A stretch of 64,000 nt of DNA from Flavobacterium undicola (GCF_009909155.2 NZ_JAAAPM020000023.1:1-64000); one strand, 5' to 3'; positions 42,392 to 50,836 are shown, counted from the stretch's first letter. The notes: a model not told the origin generated them from the letters alone. Numbers and translations are program-made.

Positions 42392-43660
42392 CTATGCTTC
42401 CGCATCAACATTAATTGTAGTTTTTTCAGCAATTGCTTTGTAAGTTCCATTTACTAATTTCTCACGAATAGCTTCAAAAGCAACCAATGTCTCATCGATA
42501 TCAGCCAGCGTATGAGAAGACGTAGGAATCATTCTCAATAAGATAATTCCTTTTGGAATAACCGGATAAACCACAATAGACAAGAAAATACCGTAGTTCT
42601 CTCTCAAATCGTTTACCATCACCATTGCTTCCGGAATACTTCCTTCAAGATATACAGGAGTAATACAAGTATTTGTATCTCCAATGTTGAACCCTTTTTC
42701 TTTTAAACCACTTTGTAATGCATTAACATTTACCCAAAGCTTATCTTTAATTTCAGATGATTTACGTAATAATTCCAAACGTTTCAAAGAACCAATAGTC
42801 TGAATCATTGGCAAAGCCTTAGCAAACATTTGCGAACGTAAATTGTATTTCAAATAATCAATAATATCTTTATCAGCAGCTACAAAAGCTCCAATATTAG
42901 CCATAGATTTTGCAAAAGTCGAAAAGTAAACATCAATTCCGTCCTGACAACCTTGCTCCTCACCTGCTCCGGCACCTGTTTTTCCAAGTGTACCAAAACC
43001 GTGTGCATCATCAACTAACAAACGAAAATTGTATTTCTCTTTCATCGCAACAATTTCTTTCAACTTTCCTTGTTGCCCACGCATTCCAAAAACACCTTCG
43101 GTAATAAATAAAATTCCTCCTCCAGTTTCGGTAGCCATTTTAGTAGCACGTTGCAGGTTTTTCTCCATGCTCTCTAAATCATTGTGCTTATACGTAAAAC
43201 GCTTACCCACGTGAAGACGAACCCCGTCAATAATACAAGCGTGCGAATCTACATCATACACAATAATATCGTTTTTAGTCACCAAAGCATCAATAATAGA
43301 CACCATTCCCTGGTAACCAAAATTCAATAAATAAGCCGATTCTTTCATTACAAATTCAGCCAATTCTTTTTCTAATTGTTCATGATAAGTAGTATGTCCA
43401 CTCATCATACGAGCCCCCATTGGGTATGCAGCACCAAACTGAATCGCAGCATCAGTATCAGCCTGACGTACTTCAGGATGATTCGCTAAACCTAAATAGT
43501 CATTCAAACTCCAGTTCAAAATATCTTTTCCAGCAAACTTCATTCTAGGCCCTAGTTCTCCCTCTAATTTTGGAAACACAAAATATCCTTCTGCTTGCGA
43601 AGCCCATTTTCCTAACGGTCCTTTATTGTTCTGAATTCTTTCGAATAAATCTTTTACCAT
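42392..43660 (-). CDS. alpha-oxoamine synthase: serine palmitoyltransferase / CapA-like
   Basis: About 422 residues; a fold-type I PLP enzyme that condenses an amino acid with an acyl thioester. Key parts are WSLNDYLGLANHPEV, GARMMSGHTTYHEQLE, ITEGVFGMRGQQGKLKE, LVDDAHGFGTLGKTG and the PLP lysine in YFSTFAKSMANIGAF. In flavobacteria this branch makes the long-chain base of sphingolipids or of sulfonolipids (cysteate-using CapA). Sequence alone does not tell which. The start at 43660 (MVKDLFERIQ) is preferred over 43681. A minus-strand TAATTTTG at 43699-43706 is the probable -7 element. Confidence 0.9.
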   Translation of the reverse strand: MVKDLFERIQNNKGPLGKWASQAEGYFVFPKLEGELGPRMKFAGKDILNWSLNDYLGLANHPEVRQADTDAAIQFGAAYPMGARMMSGHTTYHEQLEKELAEFVMKESAYLLNFGYQGMVSIIDALVTKNDIIVYDVDSHACIIDGVRLHVGKRFTYKHNDLESMEKNLQRATKMATETGGGILFITEGVFGMRGQQGKLKEIVAMKEKYNFRLLVDDAHGFGTLGKTGAGAGEEQGCQDGIDVYFSTFAKSMANIGAFVAADKDIIDYLKYNLRSQMFAKALPMIQTIGSLKRLELLRKSSEIKDKLWVNVNALQSGLKEKGFNIGDTNTCITPVYLEGSIPEAMVMVNDLRENYGIFLSIVVYPVIPKGIILLRMIPTSSHTLADIDETLVAFEAIREKLVNGTYKAIAEKTTINVDAEA

Positions 43661-43698
43661 ACTATCGTGATGTAATAACATTAATTTTTAACAGTTTG

Positions 43699-43706
43699 CA
43701 AAATTA
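43699..43706 (-). promoter_or_regulatory. -7 element of the CapA/SPT gene
   Basis: TAATTTTG on the minus strand matches TAnnTTTG and would start transcription about 10 nt before the earlier possible ATG. Confidence 0.5.
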
Positions 43707-43754
43707 ATTATTTAAATTTTATTAGCGGCTTTTAAGCTGAATTTATTTTAGGAG

Positions 43755-43860
43755 CAAAACTATGTCATCTAAAACCACTTTTACTCCTGCTTTCGCCTTT
43801 ATCTCCTTTCGCTCCGCTACAGGAGGATATCGGCTCTATCAGGGCTAGAAAATAATATTT
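43755..43860. repeat. remnant palindromic element with CTCCTTTCGCTCCGC
   Basis: The 331-bp gap before 44013 has no gene up to 44012. Near 43765-43850 it holds a GC-richer island with CTCCTGCTTTCGCC and CTCCTTTCGCTCCGCTACAGGAGG, whose CTCC/GGAG ends are inverted, then GGCTCTATCAGGGC. From memory such islands are dispersed in Flavobacterium genomes. Confidence 0.4.
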
Positions 43861-44012
43861 TGTTTCCAAAACGGCTGATAATAAAAATCGAGCTGAATGT
43901 TTGTAAGAAAAAATAAATATATTTGGGATAAAATAAATATTAACGTTTATCAGATTTAATAAAAAAGTTATTGAGCATTTTATAAAATCGTACCAAATAC
44001 AACCTAAGAAAA

Positions 44013-44327
44013 ATGGAAGGGCAAATTTTTATAGATAATTCAGCTATTGGAATTGTAAACTTTAAAATCATTGACGAAAGCATGGGCGCAATAGGTGGCG
44101 AATTTGTTGCAACAGAAAATTACAGTAATTTTAAAAATGAAATTCAAAAGTTAACTGACAAAAATGGAAACGCAAATTCACAGAATTTTAATTTTAGAAT
44201 AATTTTGAAAAACATTGAATTAAATCCAATCGGAGGAATTTGTCTAATTGACTCAGAAGAATTTGGAGAAATGTATTTAGATGCGGCTGGAATAAATCAA
44301 ATTGAATTAGAAAAAGTTAGCAACTAA
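44013..44327 (+). CDS. hypothetical protein, 104 residues
   Basis: A small acidic soluble protein, beginning MEGQIFIDNSAIGIVNFKII and containing two beta-rich halves (IGGEFVATENY and NPIGGICLIDSEEFGEMYLDAAGI). No family is recognised, and neither a signal peptide nor a membrane helix is present. Its neighbours are a repeat island upstream and a hairpin (44341) plus a GNAT gene downstream. Confidence 0.65.
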   Translation: MEGQIFIDNSAIGIVNFKIIDESMGAIGGEFVATENYSNFKNEIQKLTDKNGNANSQNFNFRIILKNIELNPIGGICLIDSEEFGEMYLDAAGINQIELEKVSN

Positions 44328-44340
44328 AAACACCCTCCGC

Positions 44341-44366
44341 TACCGCACGAATCCTTTCGTGTGGTA
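44341..44366. repeat. TACCGCACGAA hairpin, copy 1
   Basis: TACCGCACGAA pairs with TTTCGTGTGGTA (one G:U) around TCC. A closely related copy lies at 45057-45082, each just after a short gene. Confidence 0.75.
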
Positions 44367-44455
44367 CTTTAAAGAACGCACACAACTACAAACTAACATA
44401 ACATTAGAACAATTAAACATCCCAATGCTCAAGGTAAATATATACAATTACAAAA

Positions 44456-45019
44456 ATGAACTTAGAAAATTTTTTCTCATCTGAATTGATTCTTGAAAAT
44501 GAGTCAATTTTATTGCGCCCATTATCTATTGATGATATCGATAAAATAGAATCTATAAGCTATAACAAAGAATTAGGTGAATTTGGAGCACGAGTAAAAA
44601 ACAGAAATGATTTAACTGATTATTTTAGCTTCTGTCTAAATTCTAAAAAAGAAAAAGAACTGTATCCTCTAATAATTATTAGGAAAGAAGATAATAGTCC
44701 TATAGGATTGACAATGTTTGGGAATTTTAGTTTTCAAAATAAGAGATTAGAAATTGGATGGACTTGGATTGGTAAAAAGTTTCAAGGAACTGGCATAAAT
44801 GTAATTTGTAAAGAACTTCTCTTAGATTATTGTTTTGACACTCTAAATTTAAGAAGAGTAGAATTTAAAATAGATGTAAAAAACCTAAAATCACAAAAGG
44901 CAATAGAAAAAATTGGAGCCATTAAAGAGGGGTTTTTGAGAAATTATAATATTCAATCTTATGGAGACAGTGAAGGAACTTACGTTTATAGCATTCTAAA
45001 AGAAGAATGGAAAAATTGA
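44456..45019 (+). CDS. RimJ/RimL-type GNAT N-acetyltransferase
   Basis: A 187-residue acetyltransferase with the RimJ/RimL opening LENESILLRPLSIDDID, a substrate strand IGLTMFGNFSFQNKRLEIGWTWIGKKFQGTGIN (acetyl-CoA loop around KKFQGTG), and the late NLRRVEFKIDVKNLKSQKAIEKIGAIKEG signature. The target amine is unknown. Confidence 0.9.
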   Translation: MNLENFFSSELILENESILLRPLSIDDIDKIESISYNKELGEFGARVKNRNDLTDYFSFCLNSKKEKELYPLIIIRKEDNSPIGLTMFGNFSFQNKRLEIGWTWIGKKFQGTGINVICKELLLDYCFDTLNLRRVEFKIDVKNLKSQKAIEKIGAIKEGFLRNYNIQSYGDSEGTYVYSILKEEWKN

Positions 45020-45056
45020 TTATCTCAAAACATAAATAAGAAAAAAATCCCCCCGC

Positions 45057-45082
45057 TACCGCACGAATCCTTTCGTGCGGTA
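45057..45082. repeat. TACCGCACGAA hairpin, copy 2
   Basis: A perfect 11-bp stem, TACCGCACGAA/TTCGTGCGGTA, around TCCT-type loop bases, 37 nt after the GNAT stop. It shares CCGCTACCGCACGAATCC with copy 1. Confidence 0.75.
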
Positions 45083-45193
45083 AGTTTATCAATGAGGAGT
45101 TACTTGTGGAGTTCCCTCCTACGTCGGGAAGACAAGTTTGAGGAAATTGATTAGAAATTAAAAAAAAAGCAACATAACTATAAAAAAACTAAT

Positions 45194-45730
45194 ATGACAC
45201 TAGAACAACTAAAGTATCCCATTGGAAAGTTTGAGCAACCAGTAACCATTACAAAAGACATTATATCACAATGGATTGCTGATATTTCATCCTTTCCCAC
45301 CAGACTTAAAAACGAAGTCAATCATCTAACTGATGAACAATTAGACACTCAATACAGAACTAACGGCTGGACAATCAGACAAGTCATCCACCATTGTGCC
45401 GACAGTCACATGAACAGTTTAACGCGTTTGAAGCTCGCTTTAACCGAAGACCAACCCACAATCAAACCCTATTACGAAGAACGATGGGCTGAACTTATCG
45501 ACAGTAAAAATATGCCTATTGCTCCTGCCTTAAAAATGTTAGAAGGCATCCACGAAAGATGGACTGCGTTGTTAAACCATCTGACAGAAGAAGAAAACGG
45601 AAGAATATTTATTCATCCCGAACACGGAAAAACATTTAGAATAGACGAAAATATTGGAGTCTATGCCTGGCACTGCAATCATCATTTGGCTCACATAACA
45701 GAAACCAAAAAACGCAACAACTGGAAATAA
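45194..45730 (+). CDS. YfiT/BstA-like DinB-family protein
   Basis: A 178-residue four-helix bundle of the DinB/YfiT superfamily. The opening LKYPIGKFEQPVTIT and the metal-ligand pattern QVIHHCADSHMN (first His) with WHCNHHLAHITET (last two His) fit putative metal-dependent hydrolases and bacillithiol transferases. Bacteroidota do make bacillithiol in some cases, so a thiol-transferase role is possible but not shown. A MITE-like copy begins 50 nt after its stop. Confidence 0.88.
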   Translation: MTLEQLKYPIGKFEQPVTITKDIISQWIADISSFPTRLKNEVNHLTDEQLDTQYRTNGWTIRQVIHHCADSHMNSLTRLKLALTEDQPTIKPYYEERWAELIDSKNMPIAPALKMLEGIHERWTALLNHLTEEENGRIFIHPEHGKTFRIDENIGVYAWHCNHHLAHITETKKRNNWK

Positions 45731-45779
45731 AAGTAGTAAGCAGCAATCAGTAGCAGTTATTATTAAATCAAGTATCTGG

Positions 45780-46060
45780 TATCATTCCGAGGAGTAATTT
45801 TTATTCAAGAAAAAAATGACATTTATCTCTGCATTCAACTGTCCTTAGCTTCCGCAGTCGAGCGTCAAATGTTTGAAGAATGCGTAAAAAGAAAAGCTGT
45901 TTGATCCGCCGCGGCGGAGAGTTCTTTTCTTTTAGCATTCGAAAACTAATTTGACCGACGAGGAAGTGTAAGACTTGATTTTTTTGTTTCTTTTTTGATC
46001 AAGCAAAAAAGAAAATTCGTAAACCTAATTTTCCCTTTTAATAAAACGTCCATAGTAATA
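45780..46060 (+). mobile_element. MITE-like dispersed element, copy 2 (partial)
   Basis: It shares with copy 1 the CGAGGAGTAATTTTTATTC opening, CTGTCCTTAGCTTCCGCAG, the AAAAGAAAA/TTTTCTTTT arms around TCCGCCGCGGCGGA, CGAAAACTAATTTGACCGAC, the TTTCTTTTTTG hairpin and a shortened AAAACGTC end. Compared with copy 1, about 30 bp containing ACTCGAGCC...GCTAAT are deleted, and the outer terminal repeats are not recognisable. Confidence 0.75.
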
Positions 46061-46103
46061 TTTTTTGTCTCGTTTTTATTTCAGCCCAAAAAGTTAAATC
46101 AAT

Positions 46104-46454
46104 ATGAACAACACCAGAGTCTACAAAATATCCTTTGCTTCCGTCTATCCGCATTACATTCAAAAAGCGGAGAAAAAATCTCGTACCAAACAAGAAGTAG
46201 ATGAAATTATATTTTGGCTCACAGGCTATAACGAACAAAGCCTGCAACAACATCTTGACAATAAAACGGACTTTGAGACTTTCTTTGCCCAAGCTCCACA
46301 AATCAATCCAAATGTTTCTAAAATTACAGGAGTTATTTGCGGCTACCGTGTAGAAGAAATTGAAGACAAACTCATGCAGCAAATTCGTTATTTAGACAAA
46401 TTGATTGACGAATTGGCAAAAGGAAAGTCAATAGAGAAAATTTTGAGAAAATAA
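46104..46454 (+). CDS. DUF2200 family protein
   Basis: A 116-residue soluble protein with the DUF2200 features: start [72 protein letters not shown]. The function is unknown in all bacteria. It lies directly after a MITE-like copy and before the NYN nuclease. Confidence 0.92.
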   Translation: MNNTRVYKISFASVYPHYIQKAEKKSRTKQEVDEIIFWLTGYNEQSLQQHLDNKTDFETFFAQAPQINPNVSKITGVICGYRVEEIEDKLMQQIRYLDKLIDELAKGKSIEKILRK

Positions 46455-46478
46455 AGAAATCGCCAACTCATATCTTTA

Positions 46479-46486
46479 TATCTTTG
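46479..46486 (+). promoter_or_regulatory. -7 element for NYN gene
   Basis: TATCTTTG matches TAnnTTTG, 27 nt before the ATG at 46513. Confidence 0.5.
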
Positions 46487-46512
46487 ATTAAATTTCACAA
46501 AACTCCTTGCAA

Positions 46513-47310
46513 ATGTCAAATAACCCAAAAGAATTAAAACTTGCCGTTCTGATTGATGCCGATAATGTTCCGTACAGCAATGTAAAAGGAATGATGGAAG
46601 AGATTACCAAATTTGGTACTCCTACTACCAAACGTATTTATGCCGACTGGACCAAGCCGAATGCTAACGGCTGGAAATCGGTTTTACTGGAACACGCCAT
46701 AACGCCTATTCAGCAATACAGCTATACTACAGGTAAAAATTCTTCTGATTCAGCTTTGATCATCGATGCGATGGATTTATTGTATTCTGGTAAACTCGAT
46801 GGTTTTTGTATTGTTTCCAGCGATAGCGATTTTACGCGTTTAGCTATTCGCCTTAGAGAATCAGGCATGAAAGTTATTGGAATTGGAGAACAAAAAACAC
46901 CAAAACCCTTTATCAGTGCCTGTGACCGATTTATATTTATCGAAGTTTTAGATGGAGCTATCAAGAAAAAAGCGCCTAAAACCATCATTGACACCAAGAA
47001 ACCAGTCGAAAAAACCACTACTAAAACTCCTGAAAAACCAACACAAAAACCACTTAACAAAATTGACGAACCTACAATAGAATTAATAGAATCTACTATT
47101 GAAGACCTTGCCGATGATGATGGTTGGGCATTCCTGGGTGATGTTGGAAATCTTATTGTAAAGAAAAAACCAGAATTTGATCCTAGAAACTATGGTTTTT
47201 CAAAACTCACTCCTATGTTAAAATCACTTACGGACATTCTTGAAATCGACGAAAGAGACTCAGACAAAAAAGGAATTAAACATGTTTATGTGCGTTTACT
47301 TTTTAGTTAA
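46513..47310 (+). CDS. NYN-domain nuclease with C-terminal OST-HTH (LOTUS) domain
   Basis: A 265-residue protein. The NYN/PIN-like domain (about 8-145) has acidic residues in LAVLIDADNVPYSN, SALIIDAMDLLYS and FCIVSSDSDFTRLA, matching the metal site of limkain-b1-type RNases. After a Lys/Thr/Pro-rich linker (about 150-185) comes an OST-HTH/LOTUS winged helix (ESTIEDLADDDGWAFLGDVGNLIVKKKPEFDPRNYG). Such two-domain proteins are thought to act on RNA, with LOTUS binding RNA or partner proteins. The start is the ATG at 46513; a TTG at 46507 is rejected. Confidence 0.88.
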   Translation: MSNNPKELKLAVLIDADNVPYSNVKGMMEEITKFGTPTTKRIYADWTKPNANGWKSVLLEHAITPIQQYSYTTGKNSSDSALIIDAMDLLYSGKLDGFCIVSSDSDFTRLAIRLRESGMKVIGIGEQKTPKPFISACDRFIFIEVLDGAIKKKAPKTIIDTKKPVEKTTTKTPEKPTQKPLNKIDEPTIELIESTIEDLADDDGWAFLGDVGNLIVKKKPEFDPRNYGFSKLTPMLKSLTDILEIDERDSDKKGIKHVYVRLLFS

Positions 47311-47403
47311 CATAACGCTGCATTCATTCGAAAAAACTAAAATTTGAAGTTTAAAAAGAGCTGTCAAATTACTTCTGCAATACATTGGGACAATTAATTT
47401 TCA

Positions 47404-47740
47404 ATAATAATTTCTCAACCGTCATTAGCTTCCACAGTCGAGTGTCAAATGTTTGAAGAATACGTAAAAAGAAAATCTGTTTGATCCGCCGCGGCGGAGA
47501 GTTATTTTCTTTTAGACTCGAGCCAAAGGCGAATAGAGCGAAGCTAATTCGAAAACTAATTTGACCGACGAGGAAGCGCAAGACTTGAAATCGAAGATTC
47601 ATGAATACCGAAAACAATAAGAACGCATGAATATTTTTTTGTTTCTTTTTTGATCAAGCAAAAAAGAAAATTGGTAAATCTATTTTTCCTCTTTTAATAA
47701 AACGCCATTGATAGTAATTGCGCTTTGGGGCAAGATTCTA
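47404..47740 (+). mobile_element. MITE-like dispersed element, copy 3 (partial, with insertion)
   Basis: It carries the same core as copy 1, including the ACTCGAGCC...GAAGCTAATTCG segment and the palindrome TCCGCCGCGGCGGA. Its left terminal part is lost. An extra stretch of about 45 bp (about 47588-47632) is inserted after CAAGACTTG and before the TTTGTTTC hairpin; it contains CATGAAT twice. The right part ends near AAAACGCCATTGATAGTAAT. Confidence 0.72.
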
Positions 47741-47831
47741 TCAAAAACATTTAAATAAATATTAAAATTTTTACTATTTATTTAAATGTTAGTTATTCTT
47801 CTTATTTTAGATATTCACAACGCTTTTTATT

Positions 47832-49340
47832 ATGAGAAAAGAATTTTTTATTGTCGGGATAGGCCTTTTCATCCTTAGTTTTGCGGCGCATTTTTTATTC
47901 AAAACCAGTTTATTAATTGCCATTTTTCTATTCATACTATTGATTATTGGTCTCTTCAACAGCCTCCAACACAAACATACTATTTTAAGAAATTTTCCTG
48001 TTTTAGGCTATTTCAGGTATATGTTTGAAGAAATAGCTCCTGAAATCCAGCAATATTTTATCGAAAGAACCACTGACGGAAAACCTTTTTCCAGAAACGA
48101 ACGTTCTCTGGCTTATCAACGTGCCAAAAACATTAGCTCCACAACACCTTTTGGAACCCAATTAGACATCAACACTTCGTCTTACGAAGGTTTAAAACAC
48201 TCCATTTTTCCCGCTAAAGTTAACCACGAATTACCTCGTGTAACCATTGGTGGCGCTGATTGCAAACAACCTTATTCTGCTTCTCTACTTAATATTTCAG
48301 CCATGAGTTTTGGTGCATTGAGCGAAAATGCCATTGTAGCATTGAACAAAGGTGCTCAAAAAGGAAACTTCTACCACAACACTGGCGAAGGTGGATTGAC
48401 CGAATACCATTTACAAGGAGGAGATGTCACCTGGCAAATTGGTACAGGTTATTTTGGATGTCGAGATGACCGAGGGGACTTTGACTGCGGAAAATTTGCA
48501 GAAAAAGCCAATCTTCCCGAAGTTAAAATGATTGAAATCAAACTCTCTCAAGGTGCTAAACCGGGGCACGGCGGCGTTTTACCAGCGGCAAAAAATACCG
48601 AAGCCATTGCAAAAATCAGAGGCGTACTACCTCACATCGAAATACTTTCACCACCATGTCATAGCGCTTTTGACTCTCCAAAAGGACTAGTCGAATTTGT
48701 GGCGCGCTTACGCGAATTAGCAAAGGGAAAACCTATTGGATTCAAGCTTTGCATCGGACAAACAGCAGAATTTGAAGCCATTTGTCAGGAAATGATGGAT
48801 CAAAATTGCTACCCTGATTTTATAACAGTCGATGGTGCCGAAGGCGGAACTGGCGCAGCTCCATTAGAATTTTCCGATGGTGTGGGTATGCCCTTAGAAC
48901 CTGCTTTAATCTTTGTAAACAAAACCTTAATTCGACTAAACATCCGTGATAAAATTAGAATTATTTGTAGCGGAAAAATAATCTCTGGACACGCTATTCT
49001 CAAAGCAATTGCTTTAGGTGCCGATTTATGCAATAGTGCCCGCGGATTTATGTTTTCATTAGGTTGTATTCAGGCTTTGCGCTGCAATACAAATAAATGT
49101 CCTGTAGGGGTAGCTACGCAAGACAAAATGCTGATGAAAGGATTATCAGTAACTGATAAGTTTGAAAGAGTCTTTTATTTTCATAAAAACACCTTGCACG
49201 CTGCCAATGAATTGCTGGCTGCAGCAGGAAAATCAAATTACGAAGAAGTAGATGTTTCTATATTTATGCGTGGAGATGAATTCACGCACCTATCTGATTT
49301 GTATTTCCCAGACAATTTAGGAAATGTAACCAAGCATTAA
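47832..49340 (+). CDS. FMN-binding glutamate synthase-family protein
   Basis: A 502-residue protein with two N-terminal membrane helices (FFIVGIGLFILSFAAHFL and LLIAIFLFILLIIGLF) and the glutamate-synthase catalytic and FMN domain: SAMSFGALSENAIVALNKGA, GEGGLTEYHLQGGD, KLSQGAKPGHGGVLPAAK, FITVDGAEGGTGAAPLEFSD and CSGKIISGHAILKAIALGAD. The cysteines in LGCIQALRCNTNKCPVGVATQ correspond to the [3Fe-4S] site. No amidotransferase domain and no small subunit are nearby, so it is a GltB-like membrane-anchored oxidoreductase of unknown substrate. Confidence 0.9.
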   Translation: MRKEFFIVGIGLFILSFAAHFLFKTSLLIAIFLFILLIIGLFNSLQHKHTILRNFPVLGYFRYMFEEIAPEIQQYFIERTTDGKPFSRNERSLAYQRAKNISSTTPFGTQLDINTSSYEGLKHSIFPAKVNHELPRVTIGGADCKQPYSASLLNISAMSFGALSENAIVALNKGAQKGNFYHNTGEGGLTEYHLQGGDVTWQIGTGYFGCRDDRGDFDCGKFAEKANLPEVKMIEIKLSQGAKPGHGGVLPAAKNTEAIAKIRGVLPHIEILSPPCHSAFDSPKGLVEFVARLRELAKGKPIGFKLCIGQTAEFEAICQEMMDQNCYPDFITVDGAEGGTGAAPLEFSDGVGMPLEPALIFVNKTLIRLNIRDKIRIICSGKIISGHAILKAIALGADLCNSARGFMFSLGCIQALRCNTNKCPVGVATQDKMLMKGLSVTDKFERVFYFHKNTLHAANELLAAAGKSNYEEVDVSIFMRGDEFTHLSDLYFPDNLGNVTKH

Positions 49341-49480
49341 AAAAAAAAGGAGGGCTATTAAAGCCCTCCAAATTGGTTTTGATTTACTATTCTCAACTTA
49401 TAATTAACTAAATTCTGCTGCTGATTGTGTTTTCATTTTTCTACCCAAATTAACATACACACATAATGAATCAAAACCAC
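49341..49480 (-). ncRNA. putative small RNA, tandem unit 1
   Basis: This gene-free minus-strand unit ends in a strong terminator, GGAGGGCT(TTAAT)AGCCCTCC at 49349-49369 followed by about 8 T. Upstream, TATCTTTAC (minus; 49484-49492) resembles a -7 element. The predicted RNA of about 135 nt has a 5' segment TGTGGTTTTGATT complementary to a 3' segment AATCAAAACCA just before the terminator stem. Inside lies a 10-codon frame, MKTQSAAEFS. The unit points toward, and converges with, the glutamate-synthase-like gene. No -33 TTG is clear, so transcription is not proven. Confidence 0.5.
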
Positions 49481-49503
49481 AGTGTAAAGATACAAACTTT
49501 ATT

Positions 49504-49690
49504 TAAAAAAAACACAATCACTTCATTTTTTTTACACTTAATTAACTCAAAACCAAAAGATTAACAACACAAAGCACAATCCAAAACAGCTGTTATTTTT
49601 TATTCTTTTCTATCAAAATTACTTCAAAGCTATTTATATAAAAAACCACCTTAAATTTCAACTTTTAGAAACAAACATTTTCGGTTTAGA
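49504..49690. other. spacer between the two sRNA-like units
   Basis: An AT-rich stretch with no gene, containing ACACAA/CAAAACC-like words, that separates the two repeated units. Confidence 0.4.
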
Positions 49691-49692
49691 CC

Positions 49693-49832
49693 ATAAAAAA
49701 AGGAGGGCTATTGAAGCCCTCCAGTTGTAGTTTTGATTTATCATTATCACCTTATACATATACCAGTATAGCCGACTATTGAAGTATTAATCTCATTTTA
49801 AAATTAAGCCATTCAAGTAATTAATCGAAACC
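49693..49832 (-). ncRNA. putative small RNA, tandem unit 2
   Basis: The same organisation as unit 1: a TATCTTTAC-like element (49837-49845, minus), a 5' segment TGTGGTTTCGATT, a 3' segment AATCAAAACTACA, then the terminator GGAGGGCT(TCAAT)AGCCCTCC at 49701-49721 and a T-run. The closing helix keeps pairing through G:U, while the middle differs from unit 1 and encodes a different short frame, MRLILQ. The length is nearly equal, about 138 nt. Conserved ends with a variable middle point to a structured RNA family. Confidence 0.5.
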
Positions 49833-50020
49833 ACATAGTAAAGATACAAATAACTTTGTCTCCCTTAGCAGAAAACCACCATTTTAACTGATTATTAACC
49901 GATTACAAAAATACTATTAAAATAAATTGTGGTAATCCAATCTGGTTTATACTAAAAAAGGACTCCACAGCCAGCTCCTTACACCTTATCCATCTTATTT
50001 ATTACAGCTCAAAAAATTAT

Positions 50021-50028
50021 TACATTTG
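50021..50028 (+). promoter_or_regulatory. rdgB -7 element
   Basis: TACATTTG, 25 nt before the ATG at 50053. It overlaps an in-frame TTG at 50026, which is therefore not the start. Confidence 0.6.
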
Positions 50029-50052
50029 TACAAAATCACAAATAAAACAACT

Positions 50053-50631
50053 ATGCAACTCGTTTTCGCTTCCAACAATCAAAATAAAATCAAGGAAATT
50101 CAGCAATTAATTCCAAGTGCTATAGAAATTCTAAGTCTGGAAGCCATTGGATGTCATGAAGAAATTCCCGAAACAGCAAATACCATTGAAGGAAACGCCA
50201 TTCTAAAAGCCAATTATGTAACTAAAAAATACGGTTACAATTGTTTTGCCGATGATACTGGTCTTGAAGTAACAGCGTTAAATGGAGAACCGGGTGTCTA
50301 TTCTGCCCGATATGCCGGAGAACAACGCAATGCCGAAGACAACATGAATCTTTTATTAGAAAATTTAGCTGGGCAAAGCAATAGAACGGCACAATTCAAA
50401 ACCGTGATTGCACTAAACCTTAATGGTCAGCAACAATTATTTACAGGAATTGCCAAAGGAAAAATCACTACTGAAAAATCAGGAAACCAAGGTTTTGGAT
50501 ACGATCCTATTTTCCAACCCGAAGATTTTCAAGAAACTTTTGCCGATTTGACATTAGAAATCAAAAATAAAATCAGTCACAGAGGAAAAGCAACTCAATT
50601 GCTAATTACTTTTTTAAGCGAAATAAAATAA
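50053..50631 (+). CDS. rdgB: non-canonical purine NTP pyrophosphatase (RdgB/HAM1)
   Basis: A 192-residue enzyme that hydrolyses ITP, dITP and XTP to monophosphates, keeping deaminated purines out of nucleic acids. Signatures are LVFASNNQNKIKEIQ, TIEGNAILKAN, FADDTGLEVTALNGEPGVYSARYAG, and the late GFGYDPIFQP and KNKISHRGKA. The start is the ATG at 50053, giving a canonical N terminus. Confidence 0.96.
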   Translation: MQLVFASNNQNKIKEIQQLIPSAIEILSLEAIGCHEEIPETANTIEGNAILKANYVTKKYGYNCFADDTGLEVTALNGEPGVYSARYAGEQRNAEDNMNLLLENLAGQSNRTAQFKTVIALNLNGQQQLFTGIAKGKITTEKSGNQGFGYDPIFQPEDFQETFADLTLEIKNKISHRGKATQLLITFLSEIK

Positions 50632-50806
50632 TTGTTTGAAATCCAACATTTTTATTCACTTTTTTTACAAACATTTCCATTATTTACTACAAAAATTCAA
50701 AATTCCGAAGCTCGAATTTTAGTTTAAAAAGATAACTTTCTGATAATCAAAAGATATTAAATCATTAAAACTTGAAATAGCATTAGTTTATATCGAATAT
50801 TAACAG

Positions 50807-50814
50807 TAATTTTG
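50807..50814 (+). promoter_or_regulatory. -7 element of DEAD-box helicase gene
   Basis: TAATTTTG matches TAnnTTTG, 23 nt before the ATG. Confidence 0.55.
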
Positions 50815-50836
50815 CACCCTATTTTAAAAATACATA

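Noticed and set aside
45995..46204. Open frame MIKQKRKFVNLIF running out of MITE-like copy 2
   Set aside because: It reads across the hairpin of the repeat into the start of the DUF2200 gene in another frame; the other copies do not keep the frame.
46507..46512. TTG start for the NYN protein
   Set aside because: An ATG two codons later gives a more natural start, MSNNPKELK.
46722..47060. Antisense 112-residue frame inside the NYN nuclease gene
   Set aside because: Composition mirrors the Lys/Thr/Pro linker of the sense protein; no independent support.
50026..50052. TTG start for RdgB
   Set aside because: The TTG is part of the TACATTTG promoter element; the ATG at 50053 gives the canonical N terminus.
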